From: Streptomyces sp. NBC_00289
GTDB taxonomy: Bacteria; Actinomycetota; Actinomycetes; Streptomycetales; Streptomycetaceae
Direction: 5' to 3'
Length of the DNA stretch: 64,000 nucleotides
Assembly (NCBI RefSeq): GCF_041435115.1
Contig: NZ_CP108046.1
Coordinates: 8,370,001 to 8,434,000, forward strand
In this document: positions 45,366 to 54,507 of the stretch, one piece after another
How the letters are laid out: each line of letters starts with the position of its first letter
How positions within the stretch are numbered: the first letter of the stretch is position 1
Notes under the pieces: generated by a model
Databases searched by the model: none
What the model was told of the DNA's origin: nothing
What the model saw: the letters and a program-made list of their open reading frames with translations, nothing else
Translations under genes and position numbers: made by a program

Positions 45366-46148
45366 CTACCGGCCGCGCAGGTGGTGGCGCTTGCGCCAGG
45401 CCACCACCGCGCCGACCAGAGCGGGTGCGGCGATGCAGGCCATCGCGATCAGGAAGGCCGGCGATGTCGGTGTCGAGGCGCGGGCACCGGCGACGACATA
45501 CGCGGCGGTGTTCGGGATCGAACCGAGGGCGGTCGCGAGCAGGAACGGGAGGTAGCCCATGCGCGAGACGGCCGCGCAGTAGTTCGCGGCCCAGAACGGC
45601 ACCCCGGGAAACAGCCGTGCCGCCAGCATCGAGCGGAAGCCGTGCCGGCTGAGCTGGCCGTCCGCCGCCCGCAGCCACCGGCCGCGCAGCATGGGACGCA
45701 GTGCGTCCTGGCCGAGTATCCGGCCGAGCCCGAAGGCGACGCCGGCCCCGAGCACCGTGCCCGCCAGGGCCGCACCGACGCCCAGTTGGGTGCCGAAGAG
45801 CGCGCCCGCCGCCAGGTTCAGCAGCGGCCGCGGCACGAACGCCACGGTGCACAGACCGTAGGCCGCCCCGAAGACCACCGCCGCGGCGGCTCCGCCGAGC
45901 TGTGGCGGCCAACCGTCCGACAGGAGCCGCTGCGGGTGGAACAGCAGCACGGTCGAGGCGGCCGCCGCGAGCAGGACGACGAGCAGGGACAGCCGCGACC
46001 ACGGCGAGAGCAGTGCTCTCCTGAAGCGGGCGGTGAGGCCCGTCGGCAGGACGGGCGAGACCGTGGGGACGGTGACGGGGAGCTCCGTGGCGGCGGCCCG
46101 GGGACGGGCCAAGGCGGTGCCCCCAGAGCGGGTGGTGGCATCGAGCAT
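45366..46148 (-). CDS. TVP38/TMEM64 (SNARE-associated/DedA-like) membrane protein
   Basis: Membrane protein of 260 aa with about five helices and the VTT domain. FVPRPLLNLAAGALFG and GRILGQDALRPML followed by LAARLFPGVPFWAANYCAAVSR form the re-entrant core. Homologues are lipid scramblases or transporters in eukaryotes. TAGTGT lies 6 nt before the ATG. It is divergent from an AlkD-like gene, with only a 49-bp gap containing both promoters. Confidence 0.88.
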   Translation of the reverse strand: MLDATTRSGGTALARPRAAATELPVTVPTVSPVLPTGLTARFRRALLSPWSRLSLLVVLLAAAASTVLLFHPQRLLSDGWPPQLGGAAAAVVFGAAYGLCTVAFVPRPLLNLAAGALFGTQLGVGAALAGTVLGAGVAFGLGRILGQDALRPMLRGRWLRAADGQLSRHGFRSMLAARLFPGVPFWAANYCAAVSRMGYLPFLLATALGSIPNTAAYVVAGARASTPTSPAFLIAMACIAAPALVGAVVAWRKRHHLRGR

Positions 46149-46197
46149 CCGGTGACACTAACCGACTTGTGTGTGTGATCGCCGTATGGTTCGTCTC

Positions 46198-46920
46198 ATG
46201 AGCGTCACAGACGCGGGCACTTCGGACGTGCCCCACAGTCGGCTCGCCGACACCGTGCTGGCACGGCTGACGGCCACGTACGCGGCCGCGGCGGACCCCG
46301 AACGGGCCGTGGCGATGCGCGCGTACATGAAGGACGCGGCACCCTTCCTGGGCCTGGCCACGCCCGTACGCCGCGCCCTGTCCCGCACCGTCCTGTGGGG
46401 CACCGCACATCCCGACGAGGCCGCATGCACCGCGATCGCCCTGCGCTGCTGGCAGCTCCCCGCACGTGAGTACCACTACTTCGCCGTCGACTACCTGCGC
46501 CGCCACGCGCGCGTGTGCTCCTCCGGATTCCTGCCCGTGGCCCGGTACCTCGTCGGCACCGTCCCCTGGTGGGACACCGTCGACCCGCTCGCCGCGCACG
46601 TCGTCGGCGCACTGGTCGCGGCCGACCCCGAACTGACCTCGGACATGGACAGCTGGATCGCGGACGACGACCTCTGGGTCGTCCGCACCGCCCTGCTGCA
46701 CCAACTGAGTTACCGACAACACACCGACACCGAGCGGCTCTTCGCCTACTGCCTGCTCCAGTCCGGCCACCCGGACTTCTTCATCCGCAAGGCGATCGGC
46801 TGGTGTCTGCGCGAGTACGCGAAGACCGACCCGCAGGCCGTACGCACCTTCCTGGCCCGGGAGCGCGGGCGGTTCGCCCCACTTTCGGTGCGAGAGGCAC
46901 TGAAGAACATCGGCGCGTAG
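46198..46920 (+). CDS. DNA alkylation repair (AlkD-like) protein
   Basis: HEAT-repeat-like protein of 240 aa of the DNA alkylation repair family. It is helical throughout, with AMRAYMKDAAPFLGLATPVRR, YHYFAVDYLRRHAR, WWDTVDPLAAHVVG and FIRKAIGWCLREYAKTDPQA as characteristic pieces. In Bacillus AlkD excises alkylated bases without flipping. TATGGT lies 7 nt before the ATG, so leaderless. A TTGTGTGTG element is 9 nt from the -10, close to but not the PafBC spacing. Confidence 0.9.
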   Translation: MSVTDAGTSDVPHSRLADTVLARLTATYAAAADPERAVAMRAYMKDAAPFLGLATPVRRALSRTVLWGTAHPDEAACTAIALRCWQLPAREYHYFAVDYLRRHARVCSSGFLPVARYLVGTVPWWDTVDPLAAHVVGALVAADPELTSDMDSWIADDDLWVVRTALLHQLSYRQHTDTERLFAYCLLQSGHPDFFIRKAIGWCLREYAKTDPQAVRTFLARERGRFAPLSVREALKNIGA

Positions 46921-46974
46921 ACACCGGAGCCGACACCCCCCGAAAACCATTCGACGTCGGGCAAAGCGTCGGCG

Positions 46975-47088
46975 ATGATCGGCGTCATGTTCCGGTATGC
47001 CTTCGTCCTCGCAGCATCCGCAGTCGCGGATGCCCCGAAGGCTGCCGTTCCCGTTCTCGTGGCAGCCGTCGACGGCGCCCGAAGCTGA
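46975..47088 (+). CDS. Possible short ORF upstream of EF-Tu3
   Basis: A 37-codon frame beginning [19 protein letters not shown]. It overlaps a perfect 8-bp hairpin (GCATCCGC, AGTC, GCGGATGC at 47014-47033). Codon choice is mixed, no ribosome site is present, and homologues are unknown, so it may be only part of the tuf 5' leader. Otherwise the 295-bp gap 46921-47215 shows nothing firm. Confidence 0.2.
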   Translation: MIGVMFRYAFVLAASAVADAPKAAVPVLVAAVDGARS

Positions 47089-47215
47089 CCCTCTCCGGAT
47101 CGTCCGGCGGACCCCGCAGGGGGAGGGTCGGCAACTCCAGGGGGTCCCCGTCCCGGCCGCGCCCGACGCGCCGCGACCACCACACGGCACCACCGAGAGG
47201 CTTCGAGGTCCCGCC

Positions 47216-48385
47216 ATGCCCAAGACGGCATACGTACGCACCAAACCGCATCTGAACATCGGCACCATGGGTCACGTCGACCACGGCAAGACCACCCTGA
47301 CCGCCGCCATCACCAAGGTCCTCGCCGACCGCGGGGCGTCCACCTTCGTGCCGTTCGACCGCATCGACCGGGCGCCGGAGGAGGCCGCGCGCGGCATCAC
47401 CATCAACATCGCGCACGTCGAGTACGAGACCGACACCCGGCACTACGCGCACGTGGACATGCCGGGCCACGCCGACTACGTCAAGAACATGGTCACCGGG
47501 GCCGCGCAGCTCGACGGGGCGATCCTCGTCGTCTCCGCGCTCGACGGGATCATGCCGCAGACCGCCGAACACGTGCTGCTCGCCCGGCAGGTCGGCGTCG
47601 ACCACATCGTCGTCGCCCTCAACAAGGCGGACGCGGGCGACGAGGAGCTCTCCGACCTGGTGGAGCTGGAGGTGCGCGAGTTGCTCAGTTCGCACGGGTA
47701 CGGCGGCGACGCCGTGCCCGTCGTACGGGTCTCGGGCCTGAAGGCCCTCGAAGGGGACCCGCGCTGGACGGCCTCGGTCGAGGCGCTGCTCGACGCGGTG
47801 GACACCTATGTGCCCATGCCCGAGCGGTATCTGGACGCGCCGTTCCTCATGCCGGTCGAGAACGTGCTCACCATCACCGGCCGGGGCACGGTCGTGACCG
47901 GCGCGGTCGAGCGCGGCAGGGTGCGGGTCGGTGACCGCATCGAGGTCCTCGGCGCCTCGCTGGAGACGGTGGTCACCGGCGTGGAGACCTTCGGCAAGCC
48001 CATGGAGGAGGCGCAGGCGGGGGACAACGTGGCGCTGCTGCTGCGGGGTGTGCCACGTGACGGCGTGCGCCGCGGACACGTGGTCGCGGCGCCCGGCAGC
48101 GTCGCGCCGAGCCGCCGCTTCGCCGCGCAGGTGTACGTCCTCTCCGCGCGCGAAGGGGGTCGTACGACGCCGGTGTCGACCGGCTACCGGCCGCAGTTCT
48201 ACATCCGCACGGCGGACGTGGTCGGTGACATCGACCTCGGTGAGACGGTGGTGGCCCGGCCCGGCGACACGGTCACCATGACGGTCGAACTCGGCCGTGA
48301 CGTGCCGCTGGAGCCGGGGCTCGGCTTCGCCATCCGGGAGGGCGGCCGCACGGTGGGCGCCGGCACGGTGACGTCGGTCGGTTGA
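47216..48385 (+). CDS. tuf3: Divergent elongation factor Tu (EF-Tu3 type)
   Basis: GTPase of 389 aa with all EF-Tu domains. P-loop GHVDHGKT, switch [16 protein letters not shown]3 [12 protein letters not shown] (Met where DCPGH is usual) and G4 NKAD. The G5 region reads VSGLKAL rather than SALKAL. The divergence and the lack of ribosomal or fusA genes alongside match the second, stringently controlled tuf of Streptomyces, not the main tuf1. It may take over under stress or antibiotic exposure. Confidence 0.9.
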   Translation: MPKTAYVRTKPHLNIGTMGHVDHGKTTLTAAITKVLADRGASTFVPFDRIDRAPEEAARGITINIAHVEYETDTRHYAHVDMPGHADYVKNMVTGAAQLDGAILVVSALDGIMPQTAEHVLLARQVGVDHIVVALNKADAGDEELSDLVELEVRELLSSHGYGGDAVPVVRVSGLKALEGDPRWTASVEALLDAVDTYVPMPERYLDAPFLMPVENVLTITGRGTVVTGAVERGRVRVGDRIEVLGASLETVVTGVETFGKPMEEAQAGDNVALLLRGVPRDGVRRGHVVAAPGSVAPSRRFAAQVYVLSAREGGRTTPVSTGYRPQFYIRTADVVGDIDLGETVVARPGDTVTMTVELGRDVPLEPGLGFAIREGGRTVGAGTVTSVG

Positions 48386-48391
48386 CGAGGT

Positions 48392-48421
48392 GGGTGTCCG
48401 TCCCCGCGCGGGCGGACACCC
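48392..48421 (+). terminator. Terminator after EF-Tu3
   Basis: GGGTGTCCG (48392-48400) and CGGACACCC (48413-48421) form a perfect 9-bp stem with a GC-rich 12-nt loop that can pair further. It starts 6 nt past the stop codon. Confidence 0.75.
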
Positions 48422-48423
48422 AT

Positions 48424-48451
48424 CCGGTTGCCGGTTGCCGGTTGCCGGTTG
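48424..48451 (+). repeat. Heptamer tandem repeat CCGGTTG x4
   Basis: Four exact head-to-tail copies of CCGGTTG, directly after the terminator stem. Its complement resembles the neighbouring CGAACGG tract. Confidence 0.95.
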
Positions 48452-48464
48452 CTGGTGGCCTTGG

Positions 48465-48548
48465 CGAACGGCGAACGGCGAACGGCGAACGGCGAACGGC
48501 GAACGGCGAACGGCGAACGGCGAACGGCGAACGGCGAACGGCGACCGG
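48465..48548 (+). repeat. Heptamer tandem repeat CGAACGG x11 plus one variant
   Basis: Eleven exact head-to-tail copies of CGAACGG (48465-48541) and one CGACCGG (48542-48548). A 7-bp unit is prone to slippage, so copy number should vary between strains. It ends about 28 bp before the -10 of the next gene, next to the expected -35 position. Confidence 0.97.
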
Positions 48549-48587
48549 CGGACACGTCCGCGCCCGCGTCCCCGGCACAATGGACCG

Positions 48588-49433
48588 GTGAACGAGCCCA
48601 TACCCGTGCTGCGCCCCGTCGACCACGGGACCGCCAAGCTGATGCCCGACATCGACCGGAAGCGGGCCTGGCTGCTGACCGTCGACGGGGCACCGCAGTC
48701 GTACGTCGACCTGGACGACCCGACGCATCTGGAGTTCGAGTACACGCGGCGGCTCGGGCACGTCCTGGACACCGTCGCGGAGCCGGGCCGTCCGCTGGAC
48801 GTGCTGCATCTCGGCGGTGGGGCCCTCACACTGCCCCGGTATCTGGCCGCGACCCGGCCCGGCTCGCGGCAGGACGTCGTCGAGGCCGACCGGGGCCTGC
48901 TGGAGCTGGTCGCCGAGTACCTGCCCCTGCCGGGCGGCGCCGGCACCACGGTGCACGCGGCGGACGCCCGGGCCTGGCTGGAGGCCGCCCCCACGGCCTG
49001 CGCCGACGTCCTCGTCGCCGACGTCTTCGGCGGCTCACGGGTCCCCGCACACCTGACGTCACTCGCCTACGCCCGGGAGGCCGGGCGGGTCCTGCGCGAC
49101 GGCGGGGTCTATCTCGCGAACCTCGCCGACGCCGCGCCCTTCGCCTTCCTGCGCTCCCAACTCGCCACTTTCGCGGCGGTGTTCGAGGAGCTCGTGCTGA
49201 TCGCCGAACCGGGGGTCCTGCGCGGGCGCCGCTTCGGCAACGCGGTGCTCGTCGCCGCTCGGCACCCCGTCGACACCCACGCCCTGGCCCGGCTCACCGC
49301 AGCCGACGCGTTCCCGGCACGGGTCGAACACGGCGCCGCCCTGCGCGACTTCGTCGGCGGCGCGCGACCGGTCCGGGACGAGGACGCCGTACCGTCACCC
49401 GAGCCACCCGGGGGAGCGTTCGGCATCGGCTGA
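48588..49433 (+). CDS. Spermidine synthase-like protein
   Basis: Methyltransferase-fold protein of 281 aa related to spermidine synthases. DVLHLGGGALTLPRYLAATR is the nucleotide/SAM-type motif, with VVEADRGLLELV following. It lacks the full polyamine-binding DAYD box and is shorter than the fused MFS versions, so the substrate is unclear. GTG 48588 is 6 nt after CACAAT (leaderless). The heptamer tracts are just upstream. Confidence 0.83.
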   Translation: MNEPIPVLRPVDHGTAKLMPDIDRKRAWLLTVDGAPQSYVDLDDPTHLEFEYTRRLGHVLDTVAEPGRPLDVLHLGGGALTLPRYLAATRPGSRQDVVEADRGLLELVAEYLPLPGGAGTTVHAADARAWLEAAPTACADVLVADVFGGSRVPAHLTSLAYAREAGRVLRDGGVYLANLADAAPFAFLRSQLATFAAVFEELVLIAEPGVLRGRRFGNAVLVAARHPVDTHALARLTAADAFPARVEHGAALRDFVGGARPVRDEDAVPSPEPPGGAFGIG

Positions 49434-49439
49434 AGGGCC

Positions 49440-49463
49440 GCCGCCCCGTCCGCCCGGGGCGGC
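49440..49463. terminator. Bidirectional terminator
   Basis: GCCGCCCCG (49440-49448) and CGGGGCGGC (49455-49463), a 9-bp perfect stem with a 6-nt loop between convergent genes. Confidence 0.75.
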
Positions 49464-49474
49464 CCCACGACCTG

Positions 49475-50488
49475 TCAGCCGCCCGTGGGCTCCCCGTGCA
49501 GCCGCACCGTGCCGAGGATCTTCATGATGGTCTCCTTGGGAACCTCGTCCTTGACGCCCTTGGCGCCGTAGAAGTTCCAGGACACGAAGTCACCGGCCGA
49601 GTTCTTGAAGCCGAACGTGACCGCCTTGCCGTCGCTCGCGCACTTGCCCTTGCGGGGCGTGTTCGTCGACTCGGCCCAGCCGACACTGCCCTTGACGCCC
49701 GACGTGGTCGTGAAGGGCGTGGCCTTCTTGTCGAAGGTCACGGTCTTCTTGTCCGGCTGGGTGTAGCCGCCGTAGATCCACCAGGCGGGGGTGTTGATCG
49801 CGATCTCGTCGGCGCTCTTGGCGCCGTTGGCACCCTTGGTGCCCGCCGCGGCCAGCGCCGTGTCGTCGGTCCTGCCGTCCTTGTCGTCGTCGCTGGTGCA
49901 CCACTTCGACTTGTCGAACGCCGGGGCCGACATGGTGATGAGCGGTTTGGCGTCGTCCGACTTGTCGTCCTCGAAGCCGATGGTGAGCCCCGGGTCCTGG
50001 ACCTCCCAGTCCGCAGGCACGTCGAACGCCGTACCCCACTTGGGGTTGATGACGACCTTCCAGCCCTTGATCGTCGGCTGCTCGGCGTCGCCACCTCGCG
50101 GATTGCCCGCGGAGGCGGAGGCGGACGCGCTCGCGTCGGCGGACGAGGCGCTCGCGGACGGCTTGCCGTTCTTGCCGCCGTTCGCCTCCGTCTCCTTGTC
50201 CCCGTCCTTGCCCAGAACCAGGAATCCGGTCACACCGGCGGCCACGACCACAGCCGTCGCCGCGACGACGGCGATCACCTTCGTCCTGTTCCCGCCACCA
50301 CCGCGCGGTGGCTCCGGCGCGCCCACCGGGCCGGTGGCACCCCACTGCGGCTGCTGCGCATAGGGGTTGGTCTGCTGGTAGTCGGGCTGCTGGTACGGAT
50401 TCGGCTGCTGGTACCCCGGCTGCTGGTAGGGGTTGTTCTGCTGTTGCGGGTTCTGCTCGCCCCCGGGCGGCTGCTGTCCTGGCCACAT
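49475..50488 (-). CDS. Gln/Pro-rich membrane-anchored hypothetical protein
   Basis: Protein of 337 aa. Residues 1-60 are a Gln/Asn/Pro/Tyr repeat tract (PYQQPGYQQPNPYQQPDYQQ), then one membrane helix (VIAVVAATAVVVAAGVTGFLVL), a Ser/Ala linker and an extracytoplasmic beta-rich domain with several Trp and Cys (KWCTSDDDKDG, WWIYGGY). The C-terminal domain is seen in many Streptomyces proteins without known role. TAGGGT lies 8 nt upstream of the ATG at 50488. Confidence 0.75.
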   Translation of the reverse strand: MWPGQQPPGGEQNPQQQNNPYQQPGYQQPNPYQQPDYQQTNPYAQQPQWGATGPVGAPEPPRGGGGNRTKVIAVVAATAVVVAAGVTGFLVLGKDGDKETEANGGKNGKPSASASSADASASASASAGNPRGGDAEQPTIKGWKVVINPKWGTAFDVPADWEVQDPGLTIGFEDDKSDDAKPLITMSAPAFDKSKWCTSDDDKDGRTDDTALAAAGTKGANGAKSADEIAINTPAWWIYGGYTQPDKKTVTFDKKATPFTTTSGVKGSVGWAESTNTPRKGKCASDGKAVTFGFKNSAGDFVSWNFYGAKGVKDEVPKETIMKILGTVRLHGEPTGG

Positions 50489-50640
50489 GGGCAGCAACCC
50501 TAGTGCGGTCATGGACACGATTCGGTCACCGGGGCTTGTCAGGGACGTAGCAAAATCTGGACCGAGCCTGACCCCGTGGCGATACGGCTCTCGCCACGCC
50601 GCCCTGGCCAGCTGAGGCTACTCGTGGGTAACGTGACGCC

Positions 50641-51093
50641 ATGAGCGCAGATCAGATGTCGATCGGCGAGTTGCTCGCCGCCACGGTGCCGATGGTTCGG
50701 ACGCTGAACCTCGAGTACCTGGAAACCACGCCGGAAAAGGCCGTGCTGGCCCTTCCGGACCAGAGCGAGTACCGCAACCACGTGGGCGGGCCGCACGCCG
50801 GAGCGATGTTCACGCTGGGCGAGTCGGCCAGCGGGGCGATCGTGCTGGCCGCCTTCGGGGACCAGCTCTCGCGTGCGGTGCCGCTGCCGGTCACCGCCGA
50901 GATCGCGTTCAAGAAGATCGCTCTCGGACCGGTGAAGGCCACCGCGACCCTGGGCCGCCCGGCCGCCGAGGTCGTCGCCGAGCTCGACCAGGGCAAGCGT
51001 CCGGAGTTCCCGGTGACCGTCGCGATCCAGCGCGAAGACGGGGCCGTGACCGGAGAGATGACCGTGATCTGGACACTGCGTCCCAACGGCTGA
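50641..51093 (+). CDS. DUF4442 hot-dog-fold thioesterase-like protein
   Basis: Protein of 150 aa with the hot-dog fold of PaaI/YiiD thioesterases. YRNHVGGPHAGAMFTLGESASG carries the long helix with Glu, and AEIAFKKIALGPVKATATL is a central strand pair. Likely an acyl-CoA or acyl-ACP thioesterase of unknown chain. TAACGT lies 6 nt before the ATG (leaderless). Convergent with galU. Confidence 0.85.
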   Translation: MSADQMSIGELLAATVPMVRTLNLEYLETTPEKAVLALPDQSEYRNHVGGPHAGAMFTLGESASGAIVLAAFGDQLSRAVPLPVTAEIAFKKIALGPVKATATLGRPAAEVVAELDQGKRPEFPVTVAIQREDGAVTGEMTVIWTLRPNG

Positions 51094-51120
51094 ACAACCG
51101 GACGGCTGAGCCGTGGTGAC

Positions 51121-51158
51121 GTGGGCCCGGTCGGGTGGGTGAGCCGACCGGGGCCCAC
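51121..51158. terminator. Terminator between DUF4442 gene and galU
   Basis: GTGGGCCCGGTCGG (51121-51134) pairs with CCGACCGGGGCCCAC (51144-51158) with one bulged base, a strong stem in the 74-bp gap between convergent genes. Confidence 0.85.
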
Positions 51159-51167
51159 GGCGTCCGG

Positions 51168-52130
51168 TCAGGCCGCGAGGTGGCGGCGGTCGGCCGCGGG
51201 GCTGTCCAGTCCCGCCACGAAGTCCTTGAGCCAGGCCGTGAACTCGGGCCCCAGGTCCGGCCGGTCGCAGGCCAGCCGGACCACCGTGCGCAGGTAGTCG
51301 GCCTTGTCGCCGGTGTCGTAACGCAGCCCGTCGAAGACGACTCCGTGCACCGTGCCGCCCGCGGCGAGCTCCTGGAGGGCGTCGGTCAGCTGGATCTCGC
51401 CGCCCCGGCCGGGAGGAGTGCGCTCCAGGGTGTCGAAGACGGCGGGGTCGAGGACGTAGCGGCCGATGACGGCGTAGCCGCTCGGCGCGTCCTGGCGGGA
51501 GGGCTTCTCGACCAGGCCGGTGACGCGGACGACACCGTCCTCGCCGGTCGTCTCGACGGCGGCGCACCCGTAGAGGTGGATCTGCTCCGGGGGGACCTTC
51601 ATCAGGGCGACCACGCTGCCGGAGTAACGGTCCCGGACGTCGAGCATCCGGCTGAGCAGGGTCTCGCGCGGGTCGATCAGGTCGTCGCCGAGCAGGACCG
51701 CGAAGGGCTGGTCGCCGACGTGCCGGCGGGCGCAGAGCACCGCGTGGCCCAGGCCGAGGGGCTCGCCCTGGCGGATGTGATGGATGTTGGCCAGGCGGGC
51801 GGGATCGCGCACGGCGTCCAGGCGGACCGCGTCGCCCTTGGCCGCGAGCGCCTGCTCCAGCTCGACGGCGTTGTCGAAGTGGTCCTCGATCGCCCGCTTG
51901 TGCCGGCCGGTGACCATCAGGACGTCGTCCAGTCCGGCCGCGGCCGCCTCTTCGACGACGTACTGGATGGCGGGTTTGTCGACCACCGGCAGCATCTCCT
52001 TCGGTGTCGCCTTGGTGGCGGGCAGGAAGCGGGTGCCGAGCCCGGCGGCCGGCACGACGGCCTTGCGGACCGTGCGGGGACGGGCGGGGGCGGAGTCGGA
52101 GGTCGTGTGGGGGGCGATCATGCGACTCAT
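51168..52130 (-). CDS. galU: UTP--glucose-1-phosphate uridylyltransferase
   Basis: Nucleotidyltransferase of 320 aa that makes UDP-glucose. VVPAAGLGTRFLPATKATPKEML is the nucleotide-binding signature (19 and more residues conserved), followed by DKPAIQYVVEEA, GLGHAVLCA, LLGDDLID and VEKPS. Start ATG 52130 chosen; ATG 52121 is in frame and neither has a strong ribosome site. UDP-glucose feeds wall teichoic and exopolysaccharide synthesis. Confidence 0.94.
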   Translation of the reverse strand: MSRMIAPHTTSDSAPARPRTVRKAVVPAAGLGTRFLPATKATPKEMLPVVDKPAIQYVVEEAAAAGLDDVLMVTGRHKRAIEDHFDNAVELEQALAAKGDAVRLDAVRDPARLANIHHIRQGEPLGLGHAVLCARRHVGDQPFAVLLGDDLIDPRETLLSRMLDVRDRYSGSVVALMKVPPEQIHLYGCAAVETTGEDGVVRVTGLVEKPSRQDAPSGYAVIGRYVLDPAVFDTLERTPPGRGGEIQLTDALQELAAGGTVHGVVFDGLRYDTGDKADYLRTVVRLACDRPDLGPEFTAWLKDFVAGLDSPAADRRHLAA

Positions 52131-52502
52131 GGTGGTCCACGGGGATGGGAGCCGGCCGAGAGGAACATCGGAGGTTCCTGTGGGCCGGGCCGCGGGCCGT
52201 TGACCGGCGCCGAACGTTGGAGATTTCGTGTGCCGACCGTCGTCCGGTGCACACAACTCGGCGCCCCTGGACCCGCGATGTAGTAAACGGACAAGGATAC
52301 CGGCGGTAACTTTTCTGAATTCACCTCGTTTTGAACATGAGTCACTCGAACTTCTTGTTTGCTGCGCGTTGTTCGTGCGAAGGTGAGCCGCCTCACAGCA
52401 GCCCGTACCTGACGCGGCATAGGTATGCACCAATCAGGCACCTGCTTTCCGGTGGGCGCGCGAATTCCCATGCCGTCCTGCGGCTCGGAAGGAAATGGTT
52501 CA
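52131..52502. other. Divergent intergenic region, AT-richer centre
   Basis: 372 bp between galU and the ricin-domain gene. The centre (52275-52370) is clearly AT-richer and should hold both promoters. The stem GTGAG-CCGC-CTCAC (52383-52396) and a GAGGAAC...GGTTCCT hairpin near 52160 are the only structures I can point to. CATAGG at 52418 could be a -10 for the plus-strand gene. No gene fits. Confidence 0.45.
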
Positions 52503-54392
52503 GTGCAATCCCCGTTCCCCCCACGACCTCCGTTCCCCCCACGTCCCGGAGCCGGTCCCGAGGAATCCGACCGCAACCTCGTGGCAGGGCTGGGCGCGCA
52601 CGACACGGACGCCCGCGCCCTCGCGCTGCTGTTCGCCCGGCACTGGCGGCCGACCTACGAGTACTCCGTCATCTGCCTGGCCTCTTCGACCAGTACGGCG
52701 GCGATGGCGGCCACCGCCGCCTTCCACCGGGTACTCGCACGGCCGACCGGTGGTGCCCTGCGCCCGCAACTCCTCGCGGCGGTCCGGGACACCGCCAGGG
52801 AGTGGGCCGCGGACGACGGAATTTCCGCTCTGCTGCCGGAACTCCGCAAACCGACCGGCGGCCGGGGTCTGCTTGCCGCGAGGTCCGTCACCCCGGAAAG
52901 GCGACGGCTCGCCGAGCGCGCATTCCAAGCTCTTCCGGGAGCATCACAATGTCTGCTCTGGCACACCGAGGTGGAGGCCGAGCCCATATCCGTACCGGCG
53001 GGTCTGCTGGGAGTGGACACCGGTACCGCGACGGCCGCGAAGGAGCAGGCGCGGGAGCAATTCCGGGCGGGCTGCGTACGAGCCCACCGGGAACTCGCGC
53101 CGAGCCGGGAATGCCGCTTCTACAACCGCCTGCTCGACGTCCCGATCCGCCGTGGCGGCGCCCTGCTGCCCGACGTCCGGAAGCATCTGACGCAGTGCCG
53201 CTTCTGCCGGCACGCCGCCGAGCAGCTCAGCCACTTCGAGGACGCACTCGACGTACTGCTCGCCGAAACCGTCCTCGGCTGGGGCGCCCGCCGCTATCTC
53301 GACTCGCGGCCCGGCCGCGGCAGCGGCCCGCCCCCGTCGGCCGAGCCCGGCGCCCGGCCCCGGGCCGGCGGGCGCCACCGCCCGCCGACCGGCTCCTTCG
53401 CCGTGCCGCGCCGGCCCTCGAAGGCCCTGGTCGTGGGCGCCGGAATCACCTCGCTCGCCCTGCTGGTCACCGTGCTGGCCGCCAGAGGCTGGTCCGACGA
53501 GGGCGTTTCCGGGCCCCGTGCCACCTGGGGAGTGCCGAGTGTCAGCTCCGCCGGGTCGGGTGTCACGTCCGAGTCGTCCTCCGCCTCCGCCGGATCCCCT
53601 TCGGCCGCCCTGGTGGGGCGGTCCGGTGAGATCGGACACGGCAGACTCCGCAACCTGGACGTCGATCTGTGCCTCGGAGTTCGAGACGGTCGGATCGAAA
53701 ACGGGGCGGAGACCGCACTGACGGCGTGTTCGTCCGCCGGATCCCAGCAGTGGTCGTACCAGGACGACGGGCTGCTGCGCAGCGCCGCCGACCCGACCCT
53801 CTGCCTCGACTCCGACGCGGACACGGAGATGGTCGTCCTGGCCGACTGCCTGGTGCACGCCGGTGAGGTCCGCTACGACCTCACCGTCCGGGGCGAACTG
53901 CTGCTGCGCCGGGGCGAGGGGCTGCTCGTCGCGCCCGGCGCGGGCAGGCATCTGGTCGTCACCGCGCGCGACGGGTCGACCGAGCAGCGCTGGCTGCTCG
54001 AACCCTCGGGTGAGGGCACGGGAGCGACGGAGAAGAAGAAGGAGGACAGTCCGTCGGGACGCCCTGGCGGCCCACCCGACGAACCGGCGTCACCGGAGGG
54101 TGTCGCCCCACCGCCGCCCGACGGCGGGTCCCCGCCGCGGCGACCGGAGGACGCGCCGCAGCAGCAGCAGCCGCGATACGAGACGCGTGTCGCCCAGGTC
54201 GGCCACGGCACCGGTAGCGGTACGGACACCGGCAGTGGCAGTGGCAGTGGCAGCGGGGCCGGGGCGGGTGCAGGGCACGACGAGCCGCCGAAACCCTCCG
54301 ACGCGGCCGACGCACTCGCGTCCGGAGCCCTGGACACCGCCTCGTCGGTCGTCGGCACCGCCACGACCGCTCTCGGGTCCCTTCTCGGATAG
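52503..54392 (+). CDS. Sigma-like/zinc-finger/ricin-lectin hybrid protein
   Basis: Protein of 629 aa with a modular layout: residues 20-200 resemble the helical region 2-like part of ECF sigma factors (DTDARALALLFARHWRPTYEY), then an anti-sigma-type HLTQCRFC zinc motif near residue 226, one membrane helix (LVVGAGITSLALLVTVLAA), and an extracytoplasmic ricin-B-type lectin domain (LRNLDVDLCLGV, LTACSSAGSQQWSY, TLCLDSDAD). A Pro-rich, then Ser-Gly repeat tail follows. GTG 52503 has AAGGAAA upstream. Confidence 0.78.
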   Translation: MQSPFPPRPPFPPRPGAGPEESDRNLVAGLGAHDTDARALALLFARHWRPTYEYSVICLASSTSTAAMAATAAFHRVLARPTGGALRPQLLAAVRDTAREWAADDGISALLPELRKPTGGRGLLAARSVTPERRRLAERAFQALPGASQCLLWHTEVEAEPISVPAGLLGVDTGTATAAKEQAREQFRAGCVRAHRELAPSRECRFYNRLLDVPIRRGGALLPDVRKHLTQCRFCRHAAEQLSHFEDALDVLLAETVLGWGARRYLDSRPGRGSGPPPSAEPGARPRAGGRHRPPTGSFAVPRRPSKALVVGAGITSLALLVTVLAARGWSDEGVSGPRATWGVPSVSSAGSGVTSESSSASAGSPSAALVGRSGEIGHGRLRNLDVDLCLGVRDGRIENGAETALTACSSAGSQQWSYQDDGLLRSAADPTLCLDSDADTEMVVLADCLVHAGEVRYDLTVRGELLLRRGEGLLVAPGAGRHLVVTARDGSTEQRWLLEPSGEGTGATEKKKEDSPSGRPGGPPDEPASPEGVAPPPPDGGSPPRRPEDAPQQQQPRYETRVAQVGHGTGSGTDTGSGSGSGSGAGAGAGHDEPPKPSDAADALASGALDTASSVVGTATTALGSLLG

Positions 54393-54507
54393 GCCGGTTC
54401 CTTCGTCGGTGGCCCAGGCCTCCTCGGCAGTGGGCGCGGCCCGCCGCGACCCGCACGGGCGGATTCGTGGGCGACGCGTGGGCCGTCGTCGTGTCCCGGT
54501 GACCCGG

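Noticed and set aside
46167-46190. PafBC-type promoter before the AlkD-like gene
   Set aside because: TTGTGTGTG lies 9 nt, not 8, from TATGGT and has two mismatches; too weak to claim.
48390-50503. Long open frames across the heptamer repeats
   Set aside because: A 7-bp unit without stop codons leaves all frames open; residues such as NGERRTA repeats are an artefact.
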